DNA of 64,000 nt from an uncultured Opitutaceae bacterium (GTDB lineage Bacteria; Verrucomicrobiota; Verrucomicrobiia; Opitutales; Opitutaceae), in NCBI GenBank assembly GCA_903890485.1, contig CAITBM010000107.1:44339-108338 (forward strand), given 5' to 3'. Below the pieces are notes generated by a model. It was not told the origin of the DNA, made no database searches, and saw nothing but the letters and a program-made list of their open reading frames with translations. Of this stretch, positions 1-9,010 are shown piece by piece. Every line of letters begins with the position of its first letter. Positions within the stretch are counted from its first letter, which is position 1. The translations under genes were made by a program, and so were the position numbers.

Positions 1-618
1 AGGCTGGCCGGAGGCAGGATCCTCCTCATTGACGAGATCGAAAAGGCGCACCCGAGCGTCGCCGACTACCTGCTCGGGATCGAGGAGGCCGCCGTCATGA
101 CGGCATCCGGGCAGACGCTCGAGCTTTCGGACTTTCACGTGGTGATGACCTCCAATGTGGGGTCCTCCGGCGTGATTGAAATGCAGGGCCTGGCGCGCGC
201 CTCGGTGAGGCGCTTCGTGGAGCAGGAGGCGGCCGCGCAGTTCAGGCCCGAGGTCTTCGCCCGGTTCACGCAGGTGATCGTCTTCGGGCACCTCGGCCGG
301 GAGACCCAGCTCCAGGTCTGCCGCAAGATGCTGGCCGAGGAGCTGCTCCTCCAGGGGAGGGCCCTCGAGGCCGAGTTCGGGCACCCCCACCAGGTCCGTG
401 CCGCGCCGGGGGTGTGCGCCCGCCTGGTGGGCGAGGGGTGGCATCGCCGCCTCGGCGCAAGGCCGATGCGAAACGCCGTGGAGCGGCGCGTCCGGGCCGC
501 CCTGGTGGACGGCCGCTTGGGAGGGGCGCTTGGCCCCGGTGTGCGGGTTTCGGTGCTCCGCGTGGAGCCGGGGCAGGGGATCCGCGCCTGCGTGGCGCGG
601 GTCCCGGTCGCCCTCTAG
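1..618 (+). CDS. ClpA/ClpB-type AAA+ ATPase, C-terminal part (5' end outside window)
   Basis: The frame is open from base 1, so the gene starts before the window; about 205 C-terminal residues are present. The first 20 codons hold a Walker B motif (ILLIDEIEKAHP) typical of the second AAA+ module of Clp/Hsp100 unfoldases. A sensor-1 stretch (VVMTSNVGS), the arginine-finger region (FRPEVFARF) and a sensor-2 stretch (LGARPMR) follow in the expected order. The usual FLNRIDE version of the finger region is replaced by VFARFTQ, keeping the arginine but losing the consensus around it. Hsp100 proteins unfold or disaggregate proteins using ATP. Whether this is a true ClpB or a divergent paralogue, for example of the secretion-associated type, cannot be decided without the N-terminal half. 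Confidence 0.8.
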   Translation, partial: RLAGGRILLIDEIEKAHPSVADYLLGIEEAAVMTASGQTLELSDFHVVMTSNVGSSGVIEMQGLARASVRRFVEQEAAAQFRPEVFARFTQVIVFGHLGRETQLQVCRKMLAEELLLQGRALEAEFGHPHQVRAAPGVCARLVGEGWHRRLGARPMRNAVERRVRAALVDGRLGGALGPGVRVSVLRVEPGQGIRACVARVPVAL

Positions 619-626
619 GCGCGGCG

Positions 627-3600
627 CTAGCTGCGGTCCGGCAGGGGCGGCGGCGGGAGGACCGACCCGGCGTTCACCTTGAGCTCCTCCTGGATCACCT
701 CGATGGCCCGGTCGAGCTGCTGGTCCGTGCCGGAGAACTCCTTAAAGGGGTCGTTGTCCACCATGATGTCGGGTTCGACCCCGTGGCCCTCCACGGGCCA
801 CTCCTTGCCGTCCTTGGAATACGGGGCGAACTCGGGGTTGTTCAGGAAGCCGCCGTCGACGATCGGCAGGGAGCCGCGGATGCCGACCACCCCTCCCCAG
901 GTGCGCTTGCCGATGATCTTGCCCAGGCCCGCGATCCTGAAGCGGTAGGGGAATATGTCGCCGTCCGAGGCCGAGAATTCATTGATGAGGAGCACCTTCG
1001 GGCCGAGGTGCATGTCCACCGGGTCCGTGTGGGGGGTGGCGTTGCGAGGCTTCTCAAAGAAGGCGAGCTGGCGGGCCAGGCGCTCGATCACCATGGGGGA
1101 CACGAAGCCGCCGCCATTGTCGCGGTCGTCGATGATCAGCGCCTTCTTGTGAAGCTGCGGGTAGAAGTGCTGGGCGAACTCGGCGAGGCCCAGGAAACCC
1201 ATGTCGGGGATGTGGATGTAGCCGACCGCCCCCCCGGTCTTCTCTGACACGTAGTCGATGTTGTGCTGGACCCACGTGCGGTAGTAGAGGGGGGACTCGT
1301 CGGCGGTGGGGACCACGGTGACGGTGCGCGCTCCCTCCTCGGAGGGCTTGGAGTTGACCCGCAGGGTGACCTGCTTGCCGGCCTTTCCGACGAGCGGCTC
1401 GTAGATGTTGGCGAGCTCGGAGACCGGCCTGCCGTCAACGGCGAGAATAAAGTCCCCGGGGTTCACGGCGACGCCGACCTCGGTGAGCGGGGCGCGCTCG
1501 AGTGTGGTCCAGTTCTCGCCGTGAAGGATCCGGTCGATCCGGTAGGCGCGGCTGTGGGGCTCCCGGGACAGCTCGGCGCCCAATAGGCCAAGCTTCACCT
1601 TGGGGGCCGACGGCAGGTCGCCCCCGCCCACGTAGGTGTGCCCCGAGTGGAGCTCTGCCACCATCTCGCCGATCAGGTAGGTGAGGTCGTAGCGCGTCTG
1701 CACGTGGGGCAGGAGGGCCGCGTACTTGTCCCGCATCGCGGGCCAGTCGACCCCGTTCATCTTGGGCGAGAAGAAGAAGTCGCGCATTTGCCTCCAGCTC
1801 TCGTTGTAGATCTGCGCCCACTCGGCCCGGCGGTCGACCGCCAATTCGAGGTCGGAGAACGAGAGCTTGTCCTTCACGTCGAGCTTCGCCGTCGGCAGGT
1901 CGATGATCGCGTAGTCCTTGCCCATGTTCACGAGCATCTTCTTGCCGTCGCGCGTGACCTCGTAGCCGCCCACGGTCCCGAGCACGGTCTCCTTGAGTTC
2001 CTTCAGGTCGTAGAAGGCCAGCGTCCTCTCCCCCGGGCCGTCGTCGTCATCGCCCTGGCCGTCTGAGGACTTCCGCAGGTAGTAGACCTTGTCGGCGACT
2101 GCGGTCAGGGTGTCGTAGTTGGAGGCCTTAACGGGAAGGGCGATCAGCCGGTCCAAGAGGCCGTCCTGGTCGACCTTCACGACGACCTCCTTCGGGGCGG
2201 AGTCCTTCTTTCCGTCCTTTGCGTCGCCGTCCTTCGCTCCGGCCGCCTTGTCGTCGGCCTTTGGGGCCGGGGTGATCTCCACCTCGTCGCTCTTCGGCTT
2301 GAACGGCGAAGCGGTGTCCTTGGCGAGGGCCACGAGGTAGACCCGCTCCAGGTCCTTGAACACGTGCTCAAACTCGAGGTCGCCCAGCGTGGGCTTGAAA
2401 TCCCGGCCGGAGGCGAGGACAAGGAACTTCCCGTCGTCGCTAAACGAGGGCGAACCCGCCTCGTACCAGCCGTCCGTGGCGGGAAACTTGCGCGCGTCCT
2501 TTACCGAGTACAGCCAGACCTTCGCGAGCGACGCGTCCTCGGGTCGTGTCCAGGTGATCCACTGGCTGTCGGGCGACCAGGCGTACTGGCGTATCTCGAA
2601 GTTGGTGGCGCTGTCCACGAGGGTGACCTCCTTGGTCTGGACGTCCACGAACCGGAGCCTCTGGAGCCGGTCCGCCCAGAGGAGCTTCTTGCTGTCCGGC
2701 GACCACACCGGGGCGTAGTAGTAGGTGTCGGCTCCCGTCGTCAGCTGCACGGGCGGGGCGCTGCCGTCCTGCGGCCGCACGTAGAGCTCGCTCTCGCCCG
2801 ACTGGTCCGAGATGAAGGCAATCGACTTGCCGTCGGGGGACCAGGCGGCGTCGCGCTCGTGGACGCCCGCCTTGGTCGTCAGCAGCCGCGTCGATCCGTC
2901 CTTGGCGGGAACTGTGAAGGTGGCGCCCCGGGCGTTCAGGGCGGCCCTCTTGCCGTCCGGCGACGGGGTGATGTTGTCCACGTAGGCGCCGACGTTGATG
3001 CGCTCCGTGCGCGAGGTGACAAAGTCGTCCCGCACCGTGATCGCGAGGCGCTTGGAGACCCCGCTCTTCAGGTCGAAGGTCCAGAGGTAGCCGGCCTCCT
3101 CAAACACGATCAGGGAGCCGCCCAGCGAGGGGAACTTGATGTCGAAGTCCTTGAAATGGGTGTGCTGCGCGGTGGCCTTTGTCGCCAGGTCGTAGCTGTA
3201 GAGGTTGAGCCGCTTCGCGCCGTCGGCCGGGCGGTCCGAGAGGAAGTAGATCCGGTTGTTCGGGCCCCACATGGGGATCACGTCCGAGGCGGGATTGTTC
3301 GTGATGTTCTCGATCGAGCCGGTCTTGAAGTCGTAGATCCAGATGTCATCGGCCATCCCGCCGCGGTAGTCCTTCCAGGTGCGGAATTCCCGGAATATCC
3401 GGTTGTACGCCATCTTGCTGTCGTCGGGGGAGAGGGAGAGGAATCCGCCCCTGGGGATCGGCAGGGTCCTCGGCAAGTCGCCGTCCGGGCCCACGGCCAG
3501 AAGCCGGCCGTTGAACGGGTCCGACGAGTTCGCGCGGGAGCGGTAGACGATCTCCCGGGACGTGTTGGTCCAGGCCATCACGATGTTGTTGGGCCCGAGG

Positions 3601-3968
3601 CGATCCGAGAGGTCGTCGCGCTCGACCTGGGCGGTGTAGGTGAGCCGCTTAGGCGTACCACCCTCTGCCGGCATCAGGTAGACCTCGGTGTTGCCGTCGT
3701 ACTGGGCGGTGAACGCGATCTGGGTGCCGTCGGCGGAGAAACGCGGGAAGATGGCGTAGCCGGGACCGTTGGTGAGGCGCCGTGCAGCACCCCCCTCGAT
3801 CCCGACCGTGTAGAGTTGGGCGGCGTAGGAGAAGACGAGCTGTTTTCCGTTGGTTGCCGGAAAGCGAAGCAGTCGGGTCTCCTCGACCGGGGATTGCGCC
3901 ACCGCGGGTGCTGCCAGGAGCGCCAGCGCCGCAAGGGGCAGGAATGATTTGAGCAGGGAGGTGTTCAC
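627..3968 (-). CDS. Secreted tricorn-like S41 protease
   Basis: An 1113-residue protein starting at GTG with a clear signal peptide (hydrophobic core then APAVAQ), so it is exported. The N-terminal half has WD40/PD40-like beta-propeller repeats with SPDGK and SPDSQ turns. The C-terminal half has a PDZ-like segment and a peptidase S41 domain. Candidate catalytic residues are a histidine in LHSGH (H774 or H777), Ser1001 in FSASDGD, and the glutamate in HGVEPDI near the end. Archaeal tricorn trims peptides released by the proteasome; bacterial homologues like this one are exported and probably degrade peptides in the periplasm or outside the cell. A Lys/Asp/Ala-rich low-complexity linker of about 40 residues lies between propeller and protease. 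It is convergent with the AAA+ gene. Confidence 0.9.
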   Translation of the reverse strand: MNTSLLKSFLPLAALALLAAPAVAQSPVEETRLLRFPATNGKQLVFSYAAQLYTVGIEGGAARRLTNGPGYAIFPRFSADGTQIAFTAQYDGNTEVYLMPAEGGTPKRLTYTAQVERDDLSDRLGPNNIVMAWTNTSREIVYRSRANSSDPFNGRLLAVGPDGDLPRTLPIPRGGFLSLSPDDSKMAYNRIFREFRTWKDYRGGMADDIWIYDFKTGSIENITNNPASDVIPMWGPNNRIYFLSDRPADGAKRLNLYSYDLATKATAQHTHFKDFDIKFPSLGGSLIVFEEAGYLWTFDLKSGVSKRLAITVRDDFVTSRTERINVGAYVDNITPSPDGKRAALNARGATFTVPAKDGSTRLLTTKAGVHERDAAWSPDGKSIAFISDQSGESELYVRPQDGSAPPVQLTTGADTYYYAPVWSPDSKKLLWADRLQRLRFVDVQTKEVTLVDSATNFEIRQYAWSPDSQWITWTRPEDASLAKVWLYSVKDARKFPATDGWYEAGSPSFSDDGKFLVLASGRDFKPTLGDLEFEHVFKDLERVYLVALAKDTASPFKPKSDEVEITPAPKADDKAAGAKDGDAKDGKKDSAPKEVVVKVDQDGLLDRLIALPVKASNYDTLTAVADKVYYLRKSSDGQGDDDDGPGERTLAFYDLKELKETVLGTVGGYEVTRDGKKMLVNMGKDYAIIDLPTAKLDVKDKLSFSDLELAVDRRAEWAQIYNESWRQMRDFFFSPKMNGVDWPAMRDKYAALLPHVQTRYDLTYLIGEMVAELHSGHTYVGGGDLPSAPKVKLGLLGAELSREPHSRAYRIDRILHGENWTTLERAPLTEVGVAVNPGDFILAVDGRPVSELANIYEPLVGKAGKQVTLRVNSKPSEEGARTVTVVPTADESPLYYRTWVQHNIDYVSEKTGGAVGYIHIPDMGFLGLAEFAQHFYPQLHKKALIIDDRDNGGGFVSPMVIERLARQLAFFEKPRNATPHTDPVDMHLGPKVLLINEFSASDGDIFPYRFRIAGLGKIIGKRTWGGVVGIRGSLPIVDGGFLNNPEFAPYSKDGKEWPVEGHGVEPDIMVDNDPFKEFSGTDQQLDRAIEVIQEELKVNAGSVLPPPPLPDRS

Positions 3969-4064
3969 GGGCTTTTGTTGCCCGCAGACTACTCCCTGGC
4001 CGCCGGTTAAGCCAATCCCGTTGCGACGAAAAAAACAGGATATAAGCCAAACAACGGCAGATAT

Positions 4065-5906
4065 TTACACAGATTCTAGGATCTTGTAGAGGCGTTTCAC
4101 CATGCCGGAGGCGTCATCGAGAAGCCCGGCGGAGATGAGGGCGTTGTCGAGGATCTGCTCGGCCACGAGCTTGGCCTTCTCCGGGGATTCAGTGCGGAGC
4201 ACCGAGAGGCGCTTGATCACGGCGTTGTGGGGATTCACCTCGAGGTTGATCCGCAGGGGCGACTGCTCCCCGTCCTTGTTCATGGCCTTCATCAGGCGGC
4301 GCATGTGCGGGGACATGAACTTGTCGGCGTTGAGCGCCAGGGCAGGGGAGTCGACCAGGCGGTCGCTCGCCTTGACCTCGGCGATGCGCTCGCCGAGCGA
4401 GTCCTTCATCCAGGCGAGGAGACCCTTGATCTCGTCCTCGCTGAGCGAACCCTCGGGCTTGGGCTGCTCGGAGAGCTTCACGTCGGCGTGGTCGGCCGCC
4501 GTGATCTTCTTCCCGTCGAACTCGCGCACGTTGTTCATGACGTACTCGTCCACGGACTCGTAGCAGAAGAGGACCTCTAGGTTGCGGGCCCGGAAGCCCT
4601 CCAGGTAGGGTCCCGACTCGATCGCGTCGCGGCTCGGCCCCACCAGGTAATAGATCTCCTTCTGGTCGGTCCCCATGCGCGAGACATAGTCGGCCATCGA
4701 GGTGGTCTTGCCCTTCTCGGTGAGCGAGGACTCGAAGCGCAGGAGCTTGGTGATGGCATCCTTGTTCGCGAAGTCGAGGGCAGCGCCCTCCTTGAGGAAC
4801 ACGCCGAACTCCTTGTAGAACTCGGCGTAGGAGTCGGGCCTGTCGCGGGACTCCTCGTCCAGGAACTTGATGAACCGCTTGGTGATGACCCGGCTCAGCT
4901 TTTCGACCAGGGAGCGGTCCTGCATCGTCTCGCGCGAGATGTTGAGGGGCAAGTCCTCGCTGTCGACGACCCCCTTGAGGAAACGCAGCCACTCGGGCAG
5001 CAGGTCCTTCGGCTTGGCGTCGATCAGCACCTTGCGGCAGTAGAGGGCGACGGCGGGCTCCAGGCGCGAGAGGCCCATCTTCTCCGTGTTGTCCTTCGGG
5101 ACAAAGAGCAGGGCGTTGATCGAGAGGGGGGCGTCGGCGCTGAAGTGCAGGCGCAGGCGGGGCTTCTCGGAGTCGTGGGCCTGGAACTTGTAGAACTCGT
5201 CGTACTCCTCCTCCTTGATCTCGTTCTTTCCGCGGAGCCAGAGCGCCTGGACCGTGTTGATGCGCTTTCCGTTCAGGTTGATCGGGAAGCTGACGAACGC
5301 GCTGTACTTCTCGATGATCTCGCGCACCCGGAACTCGTGGCTGTACTCGGAGCACTCGTCCTTCAATTCGACCACGATCTTCGAGCCCCGGCGCTCCCCG
5401 GCGCTCTCCTCGATCGCGTAGCTGCCGGCCCCGTCGCTGCTCCACAAGAGACCGGGCTCGGACGCGCGCCAGGAGTGGGTGTAGACCTTGACGCTCTTCG
5501 CGACCATGAAGGCCGAGTAGAAGCCGACGCCGAACTGGCCGATCAGCCCCGCGGCCTTCTGGTCGCCCTCGCCGAGCGCCTTGACGAACGCCTTGGAGCC
5601 GGAATGGGCGATCGTGCCCAGGTTCTCGACAAGCTCGCCCTGGGTCATCCCGACGCCGAAATCCTGGATCGTGAAGGTCTTGGCCTTGTCGTCGGTCGTG
5701 ATGTTGATCTCCAGCTCGAGCTTGTCGTCGAAGATCTCCTTCTCGGTGAGGCGCAGGTGGCGCATCTTCTCCAGTGCGTCCGAGGCGTTGGAGACGAGCT
5801 CCCGGACGAAGATCTCCTTCTCGGTGTAGAGGGAGTGGATGACGATATCGAGCAGCTGCTTGATCTCGGCCTGGAATTCGAAGGTCTGTGGTGTTTCGGT
5901 GGACAT
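4065..5906 (-). CDS. htpG: Molecular chaperone HtpG (Hsp90)
   Basis: A 613-residue Hsp90-family chaperone, close to the usual bacterial length. GHKL ATPase motifs are intact: ELVSNASDAL, DFGVGM, GTIAHSGSKAF and GQFGVGFYSAF. The start was placed at the ATG of MSTETPQ because Hsp90 homology begins there; an in-frame start 15 codons upstream would add an unconserved extension. HtpG is a cytosolic ATP-dependent dimer that helps fold or remodel client proteins under stress. It is separated by about 100 bp from the tricorn-like gene on the same strand and is divergent from the VOC gene. No CIRCE-like heat-shock repeat was seen in the upstream 100 bp. Confidence 0.97.
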   Translation of the reverse strand: MSTETPQTFEFQAEIKQLLDIVIHSLYTEKEIFVRELVSNASDALEKMRHLRLTEKEIFDDKLELEINITTDDKAKTFTIQDFGVGMTQGELVENLGTIAHSGSKAFVKALGEGDQKAAGLIGQFGVGFYSAFMVAKSVKVYTHSWRASEPGLLWSSDGAGSYAIEESAGERRGSKIVVELKDECSEYSHEFRVREIIEKYSAFVSFPINLNGKRINTVQALWLRGKNEIKEEEYDEFYKFQAHDSEKPRLRLHFSADAPLSINALLFVPKDNTEKMGLSRLEPAVALYCRKVLIDAKPKDLLPEWLRFLKGVVDSEDLPLNISRETMQDRSLVEKLSRVITKRFIKFLDEESRDRPDSYAEFYKEFGVFLKEGAALDFANKDAITKLLRFESSLTEKGKTTSMADYVSRMGTDQKEIYYLVGPSRDAIESGPYLEGFRARNLEVLFCYESVDEYVMNNVREFDGKKITAADHADVKLSEQPKPEGSLSEDEIKGLLAWMKDSLGERIAEVKASDRLVDSPALALNADKFMSPHMRRLMKAMNKDGEQSPLRINLEVNPHNAVIKRLSVLRTESPEKAKLVAEQILDNALISAGLLDDASGMVKRLYKILESV

Positions 5907-6037
5907 GGGTTGTGTAAAAATGGGAGCGGTGAGCCTATTCCTCTTGGTCAAAAAATCAACGCCCTAGAGGGGCGGGAGGTAAAGGGTGCCAGAGTTGAAG
6001 ATTCCCGGCAATGGGTCATGTTACCTATACCGCCACC

Positions 6038-6547
6038 ATGCCCGCCCCCACACCCGCTCCCATCCACCCCGAAACCCGCATCGGCCACGTCCACCTGAAG
6101 GTGGCCGACATCGAGCGCTCGCTCGGGTTTTACTGCGGGGTCCTGGGCTTCACCCTCATGCAGCGCTTCGGCCCCAGCGCGGCGTTCATCTCGGCGGGGG
6201 GCTACCACCACCACATCGGGCTCAACACCTGGGAAAGCCTCGGCGGGTCTCCGCCGCCCCCGGGCTCCACCGGCCTCTTTCACGTTGCGATCCTCTACCC
6301 GTCGCGGGCCGCGCTCGCCGACGCCCTGGTGCGGCTGATTGCGGCAAAGATCCCGCTGGACGGCGCCGCCGACCACGGGGTGAGCGAGGCCCTTTACCTG
6401 CGGGACCCGGACCAGAACGGAGTCGAGCTCTACATCGACCGGCCAAGGGAAGAGTGGCCCAAGGGCCCAAAGGGGGAATTGGCGATGTTCACTCACCCGC
6501 TCGACCTGGAGGCCCTCCTTAAGGAGGCCACGCCGCGGAAGGCCTGA
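6038..6547 (+). CDS. VOC-family (glyoxalase/dioxygenase-fold) protein
   Basis: About 169 residues from the ATG at 6038; an in-frame ATG at 6011 would add nine residues before the conserved region (IGHVHLKVADIERSLGFY). The protein shows the paired beta-alpha-beta-beta-beta modules of the vicinal-oxygen-chelate fold. Likely metal ligands are the His of GHVHLKV, the His of FHVAIL and the Glu of GVELYID. The closest recognisable type is the CatE-like catechol-2,3-dioxygenase/glyoxalase group, but the substrate cannot be read from sequence. It stands alone between htpG (divergent) and the alpha/beta hydrolase (convergent), so the neighbours give no pathway. Confidence 0.85.
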   Translation: MPAPTPAPIHPETRIGHVHLKVADIERSLGFYCGVLGFTLMQRFGPSAAFISAGGYHHHIGLNTWESLGGSPPPPGSTGLFHVAILYPSRAALADALVRLIAAKIPLDGAADHGVSEALYLRDPDQNGVELYIDRPREEWPKGPKGELAMFTHPLDLEALLKEATPRKA

Positions 6548-6570
6548 GTCGGACCGGACTCCCTGTCCCC

Positions 6571-7419
6571 CTAGAGCGTACGGGTGATCCAGTCGACCGT
6601 CACCCCGACGGCCCGCTCCGCGTAGCCCTTTGCCGGCTCGAAGACGTTGAAGATGTGGTCTGCGCCCCCAATCAGGACGGCCTCGCGGGGCTCTCCCGGG
6701 GCGGCCTTCATCAGGTCGGGATCGCCGTTCGGGATGAAGTCCATCGTGCCGCGCACCGCGAGGAGCGCGCCCGGGTACTTGGCGACCGAGCGCGTGACGT
6801 CGATCCCCTTGAAGCTCTCGTAGAATTCCCGGTAGGTGGTGATCTTCTTCCACCCCGCGTCGTAGGTCGCCACGCCGACCCTCACGGCCTCCTGGGCCGC
6901 CGGGAGCCTCATCATGAACGGGTACTGCTCCCCCGTGGGGCTCGACCAGACGACCCCCGTGCGGAACCAGAGCGGGTGGCGCCCAAGCACCTCGAGCTCG
7001 GTCGTCGAGCCCAGGCTCCAGCCGATGCACCCCAGGTGGTCGGATTTCACCCCCGGTTGGTGCGTAAGGAATTCGTAGGCTGATTGCGTGTCCTCGATCC
7101 GGGTGAGGAAGGTCGACAGGATCACGGTCCGGTGGCGGTCCCCCTCGCCCCTGAAGTTGATCCTCAGGCTGGCGACACCGGCCTTGGCCAGGGACTCGGC
7201 CAGGTGCCGGTAGAGGTCGCCCGCCCCGTCCATGTCGTCGGCGAAACCGTGGAGGAGGAGGACGGTGCGGCCGTCCCAGGCGCCGTCGGGAAGCATCCAC
7301 GACCCCTTGAGCTCGCCCTTGACCACCACGGGCGTGTCCCTAGCGGCGTACGCCCCGGGGCCGCCCGCCACTGCGAGGAGGAGCGCCAGAGCCGGGGCAA
7401 TGTGTTTTCGGAGGTTCAT
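6571..7419 (-). CDS. Exported alpha/beta hydrolase
   Basis: A 282-residue protein with an N-terminal signal peptide (hydrophobic stretch, then GAYAARD). The alpha/beta-hydrolase triad is visible: the nucleophile Ser in GWSLGS, an Asp in GTMDFIP and the His in GGADHIFN. HGFADDMDG near the N-terminus looks like the oxyanion-hole HG segment. The family includes esterases, peptidases and acyltransferases; the FAD-DMDG and dienelactone-hydrolase-like layout suggests an esterase acting in the periplasm, but the substrate is unknown. It is 76 bp downstream of livF on the same strand and is probably transcribed separately, although read-through is possible. Confidence 0.85.
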   Translation of the reverse strand: MNLRKHIAPALALLLAVAGGPGAYAARDTPVVVKGELKGSWMLPDGAWDGRTVLLLHGFADDMDGAGDLYRHLAESLAKAGVASLRINFRGEGDRHRTVILSTFLTRIEDTQSAYEFLTHQPGVKSDHLGCIGWSLGSTTELEVLGRHPLWFRTGVVWSSPTGEQYPFMMRLPAAQEAVRVGVATYDAGWKKITTYREFYESFKGIDVTRSVAKYPGALLAVRGTMDFIPNGDPDLMKAAPGEPREAVLIGGADHIFNVFEPAKGYAERAVGVTVDWITRTL

Positions 7420-7495
7420 GGATTAGGATGGGGACTTTGCCGGGGATGCCATCCGCCTGCGCCGGGAAGCATGTTCGGTGCCACGGGCGCCTCCT

Positions 7496-8212
7496 CTATC
7501 CTCCCAGGTAGGCGGACTTCAGCTGGGGGTCCGTCCTGAGGACGGCGCTCTTGCCCTCCATCGTCACGTGCCCGGTCTCGAGCACGTAGGCGTAGCTGCT
7601 GATCTCAAGCGCCAGGTTTGCGTTCTGCTCGACCAGGAGGACCGCGATGCCGCGGTCCCGGTTGATCTCGATGATGCGCTCGAAGATGGTGCTGATCAGC
7701 CGGGGGGCGATTCCCAGGGAGGGCTCGTCGAGCATCAGGAACCGGGGCTCGCCCATCAGGGCCCTGCCGATCGCCAGCATCTGCTGCTCGCCCCCGGAAA
7801 GGGTGCCGGCGGTCTGCTTGAGCCTCTCCTTGAGCCGGGAGAAGATGCTGAAGACGTAGTCCCGGTTGCGGGCGATCGCCTCCTTGTCCCTCATGAGGTA
7901 GGCGCCCATCGCGAGGTTCTCGTCCACCGTGAGGTTGGAAAAAATCATCCGCCCCTCGGGGACTTGTCCCAGGCCCCGGGCCACGATCCGGTGCGCGGCC
8001 TCCCGCGTGATGTCCACCCCGTCGAAGCTGACCGCGCCCGATGTCGGCCTGAGGAGCCCCGAGATGGTCCTTAAGGCCGTCGTCTTCCCGGCCCCGTTGC
8101 CGCCGATCAGGGTCACGATGTCGCCCTTGCCCACCTTCAGGGAAAAGCCGTGGAGCGCCTGGATGGCGCCGTAGGAGACCGAGAGATTGGAGACCTCGAG
8201 CATTGGGGCCAT
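7496..8212 (-). CDS. livF: Branched-chain amino acid type ABC transporter, ATP-binding protein LivF
   Basis: A 238-residue ABC ATPase with Walker A (GGNGAGKTT), signature (LSGGEQQ) and Walker B (FLMLDEPSLG), and the short compact length typical of LivF. It is one of the two ATPases powering a HAAT-family importer for branched-chain amino acids, other amino acids, amides or urea. Its start overlaps the livG stop (TGATG), so the two are translationally coupled. A second ATG three codons further in is an alternative start. It is the last gene of the five-gene liv operon. Confidence 0.95.
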   Translation of the reverse strand: MAPMLEVSNLSVSYGAIQALHGFSLKVGKGDIVTLIGGNGAGKTTALRTISGLLRPTSGAVSFDGVDITREAAHRIVARGLGQVPEGRMIFSNLTVDENLAMGAYLMRDKEAIARNRDYVFSIFSRLKERLKQTAGTLSGGEQQMLAIGRALMGEPRFLMLDEPSLGIAPRLISTIFERIIEINRDRGIAVLLVEQNANLALEISSYAYVLETGHVTMEGKSAVLRTDPQLKSAYLGG

Positions 8213-9003
8213 CAGTGGTGGGCGAACCCCTTCTCGTGGGGCTCCCCGAGGTACGCCTCGATCACCTTCGGGTCGCGCTGGATCTCCGCCGGGGTTCCCT
8301 CGGCGATCTTTTCCCCGTAGTCGAGCACGGCGACCCGCTGGCAGACGCCCATCACGACCTTCATGGAATGCTCCACCAGGAGGATAGAGAGCCTGAATTC
8401 GCTGTGGATGCGCTTGATGAGCGCCATCAGCTCATCCTTCTCCGACGGGTTCATCCCGGCCGCGGGCTCGTCGAGCAGGAGAAGCTTGGGCTGGGTCGCC
8501 AGGCAGCGCACGATCTCCAGGCGGCGCTGCTCGCCGTAGGGCAGGGTAGTGGCCGGCCAATCCCGGTACTTCACCAAGTGGAAGAGCTCAAGGAGCTCGT
8601 CGACCCGCCGGGTGATCGCCGCCTCGTCGGCGTGGTACCCCCCCATCCGCACGAGCGCCTGCACGGCGCTGGTGGTGCGGTGCAGGTTGCAGGCAACGCG
8701 GACGTTGTCGAATACCGACAGGCTCTTGAACAGGCGGATGTTCTGGAAGGTGCGGGCGATGCCGGCCTCGACCACCTCGTTCACCCTGCGGCCCACCAGG
8801 TCGACCCCGCCCGAGCGCACGGAGCCGCTGGTCGGCTGGTAGACGCCGGCGACCAGGTTGAAGACGGTGGTCTTTCCCGCCCCGTTTGGCCCGATGAGCC
8901 CAACCAGGTCGCCCTCCTGCACGGTGAGGTCGAGAGCGTCCACCGCCGTCAGCCCGCCGAAGCGGATCGTCACCTTGTCGAGCTCGAGGATGGGCAGGCT
9001 CAT
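8212..9003 (-). CDS. livG: Branched-chain amino acid type ABC transporter, ATP-binding protein LivG
   Basis: A 263-residue ABC ATPase from the ATG at 9003 (MSLPILELDKVT); the open frame extends 34 codons upstream into livM but without homology. Walker A is GPNGAGKTT, the signature region is LPYGEQRRLEI and Walker B is LLLLDEPAAGMNP. The Ala-Gly-Met-Asn-Pro after Walker B is characteristic of LivG as against LivF. It pairs with LivF to energise the importer. It lies 7 bp downstream of livM and overlaps livF. Confidence 0.95.
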   Translation of the reverse strand: MSLPILELDKVTIRFGGLTAVDALDLTVQEGDLVGLIGPNGAGKTTVFNLVAGVYQPTSGSVRSGGVDLVGRRVNEVVEAGIARTFQNIRLFKSLSVFDNVRVACNLHRTTSAVQALVRMGGYHADEAAITRRVDELLELFHLVKYRDWPATTLPYGEQRRLEIVRCLATQPKLLLLDEPAAGMNPSEKDELMALIKRIHSEFRLSILLVEHSMKVVMGVCQRVAVLDYGEKIAEGTPAEIQRDPKVIEAYLGEPHEKGFAHH

Positions 9004-9010
9004 CGCGCAG

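Noticed and set aside
2364..3947. Long plus-strand open frame antisense to the tricorn-like gene
   Set aside because: It is the complementary frame of a clearly conserved, signal-peptide-bearing protein; the translation is Arg/Gly/Val-rich without domains, as expected from high-GC antisense.
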